Positions 59,501 through 64,000 of a stretch of 64,000 bases of DNA are shown here, piece by piece. The notes beneath the pieces were generated by a model. It ran no database searches, had not been told where the DNA came from, and saw only the letters and a list, made by a program, of their open reading frames with translations. How positions within the stretch are numbered: the stretch's first letter is position 1; every line of letters starts with the position of its first letter. Location: contig NC_092347.1 of the NCBI RefSeq assembly GCF_963676685.1, forward strand, positions 85,996,592-86,060,591, given 5' to 3'. A program made the position numbers and the translations under genes. This DNA is from Mytilus edulis (Eukaryota > Mollusca > Bivalvia > Mytilida > Mytilidae).

Positions 59501-62500
59501 ATTAAATGTTTAGTGTAGACCGTTTTTCATAGTTTAACCTGTCATTTTAATCTATTATCCATATTCATTTTGGTTTCATTGCAGGAAGGTTAATTATAGC
59601 AAAGCCAGGATAGTTCTTAAAGATAATGAAGCCCTATAATTATATTGTTATTTGAAAATATTGAACATTTACAAAAAATATTCTTGAAAAAAAAACCAGG
59701 AATTGGATTTTTATATCTTTGCCAATTATTTTTTCAGAGTCATGATCATTCCATTTGTGTTAGGCCACCACTTCCCGCTTATACAGTGGCTCAACAGAAT
59801 ATCACCATAAAACTTGGTGGCAGCTTTGTAAGTATAAAATATAGGTTATAAAAACAGCTTTTTTTCTTCAGCTGTTATCTGCCCTTTGGTCAGGATGTTG
59901 TCTCTTTGACATATTCCCTATTTCCGTTCTCAATTTTATTGTAAAAATTGAAAATTCCCTTGATGGCACCTTTTTTAATATTGGAAATACGAAATATCTT
60001 CTTGGTGGCAATTCTTAAGTATTGAAAGTAGAAAATATAACTTTGTAGGCAGCTTGGTCAGAATTGAAAAACATATTTTGATGACAATTTTCAAGTTGAA
60101 AAGTCTGCAGGTCTAACATCTGATCTTTAAAGATGACATCTCAAAATCATGCTTTTTTGTCAGTTTATTGTAGACCATATTGGCATGATTGAATACAAGA
60201 AGTTTGATAAAGCAAAAATGTAAGACATAATTATGAAAACTGATATCTGACAAACTGATGTAAGGATATGTTAGTTTAATGCAGGTAGCATTTTTGATTT
60301 TTCAAATCAGAGGGGACAAAAAAGGGACCTTATCATATCTTTACCCTTTTTACACAGCCAAAAATTACAGCTCAAACTGTCTAAACATCCACTTTCCTTC
60401 TTAAAAAAGGCAAGGTGTACTACAGTTATCAGTTTTGACCTGCTTTTATTGCAAATTGAATTCAGTACCACCTCAAAATAATTTATTACATATCCTGATG
60501 TGAATTCGATGATTATCCTGAAGGTACTTATATACAATATTCTTCATTTCAGGCTAAAATAACAGAAGTAACAGCATGGTATAGCCAGTTAGGATTTGAT
60601 GGGAAGAATGATACATTTATGCAAAAAGTCGATATTAAGGTTAGAAATATAAAGATAGTTGTTTATTTACTGGGTAAGCAAATTCAATGTTGATACAATA
60701 TACAATTAAAAATAACACAATCAGGAAGAAAGAAAGCAAACTTAGCTTATTGGTGTGCTGATTTTTTTAAAACCTTAAAAGGAGAATGTATTAAAAGTCT
60801 AAATCTGGAAAACAGGGGAGATAATTAGATAGGATTCAAACCACTATCAAACTGTTTTAATATGGCATAATGTTACATATCATTGATCCTGTATGAATTT
60901 TTGATTTAAACATTTGTATAGATTTGTAGAAAACAACCTATATTGGTTACTCTCCTATCAAGCAGAGCAAAACGAGGACTGGAATACAACTTTTTCTCAC
61001 GCTCATTAACTGTATGAATTTTTGATTTAAACATTTGTATAGATTTGTAGAAAACAACCTATATTGGTTACTCTCCTATCAAGCAGAGCAAAACGAGGAC
61101 TGGAATACAACTTTTTCTCACACTCATTAACTGTGAAATTTCATAAAAATCCGCTGTCTGAAAAGTTCTCTTGAACCTTTGTCACCAATACAACAATTAA
61201 TATTAACTTAAAAGAAATCAATACTATTGATATGATGACATTCAATTACTTTATTATCATTTATAACATGATACAGTTGAATTTTAGGTACCAAATGGAT
61301 TGATACATCTGAGATTAGATGTAGATCAAGTAGTAACCATAACAACAATAAAATTAGGTCAGAAAGGAAGTTATCCTAATCCACCACCCAGTAAACCATT
61401 TCCTGTGCCTTATAAAGAAGATTTTGAAGGTAGTTGTATTGCTTAATGTGAAGTATGGTAGGGTATGCTTCTCAAAGATAGACTTATTTTATATTTATTA
61501 AATTCAACCAAATTCAAAATGTAAATTTAAAGTTATCTTTAGTAGGAATTGTACAGTTAAAGTTTCCATTAATTATTAACATTATGTGCTGCACTTGAAT
61601 TTGTTTCTTTAAAATATATTGCATGTGATAAGTGTTCAGGTTGCATTTTGTTTTTGGTACATTAGTATGTACTTACAGCCACAATTGCTGGGATCTCAAC
61701 TGAATTGTATCTTATAATTTAGACATTTTATTGATTCTTGAATGCAAGCTTCATTATCCTTTGAAAGTCAAATGAAGTTTAACCTTTCTGTGTTTCCTAG
61801 AAAGGCAGAAAACTGCTCCCAGATAATGATATGACAGCTGCATTCATAGTTTTAATATTAAATATAAAAAGTTGTTTTTGCTTCACTGTAAGAGTACAAA
61901 CACACTGCATGTTTTCCTTAATAAATATATATAAACTGTCATATGCATGTAGCTGGATAATTTAATAGTAAATTACACTGTTTCATCTGTTTAGCATATG
62001 CAGTTTCATCTCAGCCTAAATATATGTCTCAACAATTGGGTGCATTTGAGGTCCAGAAAACTTATGGTGACCATGGGCTAGTTTTAAGACAAGTGGTTCT
62101 AGAGACTCCAGTATGGACATGTAAAGCAGACTATTATAACCATACTATAAATGTCATTGGAGATTTTGGCTGGTACGATGAAATCAAAAGATTATATAAG
62201 CTTGTTGCAATAGTTGCATGGATATATAAGCATTATTTGATTGTAATCAATTCTTTAGTTTTGACTTTGCCTCTACAGAATTGATTATTAACTCCTATTA
62301 AAAGTACCCCTGTATCCATTTTATTTGAAAGTTAAAAAGTTTATCAATGTTTCATTTGTTTAGCATATGCAGTTTCATCTCAACCTAAATATTTGTCACA
62401 ACAACTGGGTGCATTTGAGGTTCAAAAATCAAATGGAGACCATGGACAAATTTTAAGACAGATAGTCCTGGAGACCCCAGTATGGTGGTGTAAAGCTGAC

Positions 62501-62541
62501 CATTTTAACCATACTTTGAATGTTATTGGAGATTTTGGCTG
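41555..62541 (+). CDS. GALC: Galactocerebrosidase (GH59), 5' part; 3' end beyond the window
   Basis: Exons: 41555-41695, 42550-42618, 51589-51652, 52168-52256, 52534-52698, 53064-53102, 54154-54281, 57129-57246, 57731-57768, 58281-58405, 59073-59212, 59738-59827, 60553-60639, 61288-61429, then either 61995-62172 or 62364-62541. Phases agree at every junction. Residues 1-20 form a signal peptide ([20 protein letters not shown]). The TIM-barrel carries the family motifs: IWNE (Glu180, acid/base) and LWSSEDFS (Glu255, nucleophile). [15 protein letters not shown] and [12 protein letters not shown] are also present. The enzyme removes galactose from galactosylceramide and psychosine in lysosomes. 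The C-terminal lectin-like domain is only begun here. Intron 7 is a minisatellite and exon 15 is duplicated. Confidence 0.95.
42942..43329. mobile_element. 388-bp MITE with ~65-bp TIRs and TA flanks (Tc1/mariner-like)
   Basis: The ends GACCACTTTCGAGTTCATCC and its reverse complement extend as inverted repeats through CGTCAATTATACGCGCC and CATAAAGGCG, with a few mismatches. Each end is bordered by TA (42940-42941 and 43330-43331). No coding capacity. It lies in GALC intron 2. Confidence 0.78.
44480..44775. repeat. Dispersed repeat, reverse copy of the 30565-30900 family
   Basis: Contains AAAACTTTAACCTAAAGCGG, then GACGGACAAACAGACAGACG and CCAGAAAACATAATGCC, the complement of the blocks at 30590-30730. 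Confidence 0.7.
46230..46625. repeat. Purine-rich ~200-bp tandem duplication
   Basis: Two diverged units both contain GGAACCAGC(T/A)GTTTTTTT, a G run followed by CATGCTTTTGCAA, and GTGAGAG with AATGAACCATATT. The top strand is strongly G+A rich. Minus-strand reading frames here are repeat artefacts. Confidence 0.65.
46785..46930. repeat. Dispersed repeat ('GGAGCGGATCCAGACATTTT' type)
   Basis: Short G/C-run-bearing repeat related to those at 4780-4930 and 11400-11500. Confidence 0.5.
47232..49220. repeat. ~2-kb dispersed repeat ('TTTTATACGACCGC' type) with tandem units
   Basis: It opens with TTTTATACGACCGCAAATTT and a GGCGTCGTCGTCGTCCGGCG block and closes with CTGCGGTCGTATAAAGCTAC, so the ends are inverted. 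Inside are four units of about 170 bp (GGTTTTCGCAC…, GGAATTAGGGGCCAAAAA) at about 47320-47920. About 130-bp units (GGTCCAAAATTAAACTT…) follow at 47930-48480, then shorter TTGCACAATATTGTG repeats. I recognise it as a very abundant bivalve family (from memory). The apparent reading frames at 48031-48499 are made by the units. Confidence 0.75.
49970..50868. repeat. CTGAA/TTCAG-rich repeat array, right side
   Basis: Units of about 170-180 bp recur, each with GGAA(T/C)GTGCCAAATTCAG, TTTTTAAG and TTCAGAAAAATTCAGAA segments. The left-side counterpart is at 43850-44465. Confidence 0.7.
53820..53990. repeat. Dispersed repeat ('GGCCACCAATGGGTCTTCAA' type), GALC intron 6
   Basis: Near-identical to 32410-32590 over about 130 bp, in the same orientation. 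Apparent minus-strand reading frames are repeat-derived. Confidence 0.75.
54282..56640 (+). repeat. 39-bp minisatellite built from the GALC exon 7 end plus its 5' splice site
   Basis: About 45-50 units of 39 bp are present, each containing the last ~20 bases of exon 7 (GCTATCGACTATATAGG) followed by the donor GTAAGGTTATATAATA. The first unit is the real exon-intron junction at 54281/54282. Variants (AAAGT/AAAACT, TCGAC/TCAAC/TTGAC) and a higher-order pattern with a GATCATATGATTGAAAAG variant at about 54721, 55028, 55497 and 55808 show unequal amplification. 55935-56409 is an unrelated insertion. Because 39 is divisible by three, the minus strand shows long repetitive open frames, which I do not regard as genes. 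Confidence 0.95.
55935..56409. mobile_element. ~475-bp repeat element inserted in the minisatellite
   Basis: The 39-bp array breaks at GGTTATAT and resumes at TATAATAGCTAAAAC after about 475 bp of unrelated DNA, implying a short TAT(AT)-type duplication. Its right end (CTTCGTCCCC…CAGGTAATGCCTGCCTCATA) matches 28067-28128 in reverse complement, so it is a dispersed family. No coding sequence is seen. Confidence 0.7.
56641..57128 (+). repeat. Old, diverged copies of the GALC exon 7 end
   Basis: At least five degraded copies precede the exon 8 acceptor. Some include more upstream exon sequence than the 39-bp unit does: ATTGTCAATGATAAGGGCAA with GATTCA…GCTAAAGCTATTGACTA (about 56773-56830) corresponds to the exon words GTCAATGATATTAACAATGA and CTCAGACCTAGCTAAAGC. 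They suggest an earlier, longer-unit duplication before the 39-bp expansion. Confidence 0.75.
60890..61133. repeat. 122-bp near-perfect tandem duplication in GALC intron 13
   Basis: The block starting TGTATGAATTTTTGATTTAA at 60890 is repeated at 61012 with almost no differences (one is CACGCTCATT against CACACTCATT), implying a very recent duplication or an assembly artefact. Confidence 0.88.
61995..62172 (+). other. GALC: GALC alternative exon 15a
   Basis: A 178-nt exon with acceptor CTGTTTAG and donor G|GTACGATG; it enters in phase 1 and leaves in phase 2. It encodes the start of the C-terminal lectin-like region (…[16 protein letters not shown], then [20 protein letters not shown], then [19 protein letters not shown]). 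It is homologous to exon 15b with about 10 of 59 residues different. Confidence 0.88.
62364..62541 (+). other. GALC: GALC alternative exon 15b
   Basis: A 178-nt tandem copy of exon 15a, 191 bp downstream, with the same phases, acceptor TTGTTTAG and donor G|GTATGGTG. Differences from 15a include Thr-Tyr to Ser-Asn, Leu to Gln, Thr to Trp before the conserved Cys, Tyr-Tyr to His-Phe and Ile to Leu. No disabling change is seen. Confidence 0.88.
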
Positions 62542-64000
62542 GTATGGTGAAATCACTCTATTTTCTTGTTTCTATTATAGCATGAATAACAAAAATGTAT
62601 CAAAAGCTTTGATTGGTCATAAGGAATTCTTTAGTCTTTAATTGATTATAAACTACTGAAGTACCTTTAGGCCGTTTTTATTAAATAAGTTGGTTTACGG
62701 ATCCGCCGACCCGAATTTTCGCTAATTCAAATAAAAATAAACGCACATTTGTCCTTAAAAATTATTTCCGCCGACCTCATATTTCTCGATTTACTAAGAA
62801 AATTTTAAACGGAATTTTTGTGTTTACGTTTCGTATTCTGGTTCCTATTACTGCATTTAAAAATCGTTAACCAGTGCACCGGAACGTGACTGGTAAGCTT
62901 TCCCCGACACCCAAAAGCGAAAACAAGTCGCCCTCTTCTTGACGATACTCGCTTTCAGTCGCTTCCGTCATCGGACATTTTCAATTTTTACCAAGTTGAT
63001 GAAACATCATTTTTTTTATTGATAATTAAAGAAATTAAGACATCAACGGTTCATTATCTTAAGAAAAGAGGCTGAAGCATTGTATTTGCAGTGTGTAGCA
63101 GTTTATTTGATAAAAAGTACAACTTTTTATCACCTCGAACATTTTTGCAAGTTCCGGTGCTTGTTACTCGAAAACGTACATCAACCTAAATTTCGGCGGT
63201 AAAATAAGTTTGTTACTTCATTTAAACGTGATAAAAGTTGCCTCTAGTAAATGTTTAATCCATTTATTGCATTAAAAACGTCATGTTCCTTTCCAAATAA
63301 CTTGTCAAACATCGTTTATTTTAGTAAATTTTCTTGCATTCGTCCGCCATTTACCGATTCCTAAACTACGGATCTGAACCGGACCAGCTAAACCGAAATC
63401 CGTACTTTTACAATAATTATTACGGACGCACGGATGGAACAGCTGACAGACGAATATTGACCACAAAGGAAAAAATTACGTATTTCACATGCATTAAGAG
63501 ACTTTTAGTTACATCTAATTGATTGGTGTATATAATTCCCTATATTTTTTATGTATTGAATTTGTTTCAAACTTTATTAAAGTTGCTTAACTCGGAGACT
63601 ATTACACTAGCTAATATCAATATATTATGGCCCAGCTTAAATTATATATTTTTTGATGAGAGACACTGAATTTCATACTTAAGATAGTTTTGAATTAAAT
63701 TGTAATTGATATATTATAATTTCTTTACATTTTTCAAAATAAAAAAAAAAAAAATTTTGTGCTAGATATTAAATATTTAGTTGGAAGTTTCTCACAAGAA
63801 CCTAAGTAAAACTTTTAATTTGAAATGTTACTTTAATTGTATACTCAGATATGAATTGAACAATATAAAAAGAACATTATTTAACATATGACCCTTTATA
63901 CTATAGTAAAATCCAAACATTGTAGGGCACCAAACGAATGAGCACTTCTCTTTCAAATCTCACCACTTCTCCCTATCAGTTTCAAAAAGAAAAGTCACTT
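62542..64000. other. GALC intron 15 (5' part) with a compositionally distinct segment
   Basis: No further GALC exon is recognisable before the window edge. 62670-63450 is richer in CG dinucleotides (GGATCCGCCGACCCGAATTT, TTCCGCCGACCTC, CCGGAACGTGAC, ACGGACGCACGG) than its surroundings and looks like an insertion of unknown type. No terminal repeats were found. The small frame at 63334-63522 has no recognisable features. Confidence 0.45.

Overview
The window is animal nuclear DNA: AT-rich, with short conserved exons, GT-AG introns and a dense load of DNA transposons and dispersed repeats. Several repeats (the 'gagttgtctcattggcaatcat' type, the 'ttttatacgaccgc' type, the '…CCCCCGCTTTAAAAAAGGGGG' type) are ones I associate with mussels, so a mytilid bivalve is the best guess. 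That assignment is from memory of repeat families, not a search.

Three host genes could be reconstructed exon by exon with continuous reading frames. FRA10AC1 runs on the minus strand from 27592 to 1755 (13 coding exons, 306 aa). EXOSC1/CSL4 runs on the plus strand from 27922 to 38637 (8 coding exons, 197 aa). It starts only 329 bp from the FRA10AC1 start codon, in a head-to-head pair that suggests a shared promoter. GALC (lysosomal galactocerebrosidase, GH59) starts at 41555 on the plus strand and runs off the right edge.

The largest mobile element is a 13,350-bp DNA transposon (9279-22628) lying in intron 7 of FRA10AC1. It has perfect 105-bp terminal inverted repeats, a 9-bp target duplication, a seven-exon transposase gene of the DUF6589/Academ-like kind (1022 aa, plus strand) and a convergent three-exon RecQ-like helicase gene (475 aa, minus strand). 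Both reading frames are open across all exons, so the copy looks young and possibly autonomous.

GALC holds the other two notable structures. First, the 3' end of exon 7 together with its 5' splice site has been amplified into an array of roughly 45-50 copies of a 39-bp unit filling intron 7. Second, exon 15 exists as two tandem homologous copies of identical length (178 nt) and phase, arranged so that only one can be used per mRNA: a mutually exclusive exon pair at the start of the C-terminal lectin-like region.

Much of the remainder is nested non-autonomous elements. Three further elements (491 bp, 632 bp and 2,017 bp) also show 9-bp target duplications, and others show TTATA, a 6-bp or a TA duplication. 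There are also long hairpins, a decayed LINE tail, a tRNA-derived SINE head and several tandem-repeat arrays. No CRISPR array, rRNA or intact tRNA gene was seen.
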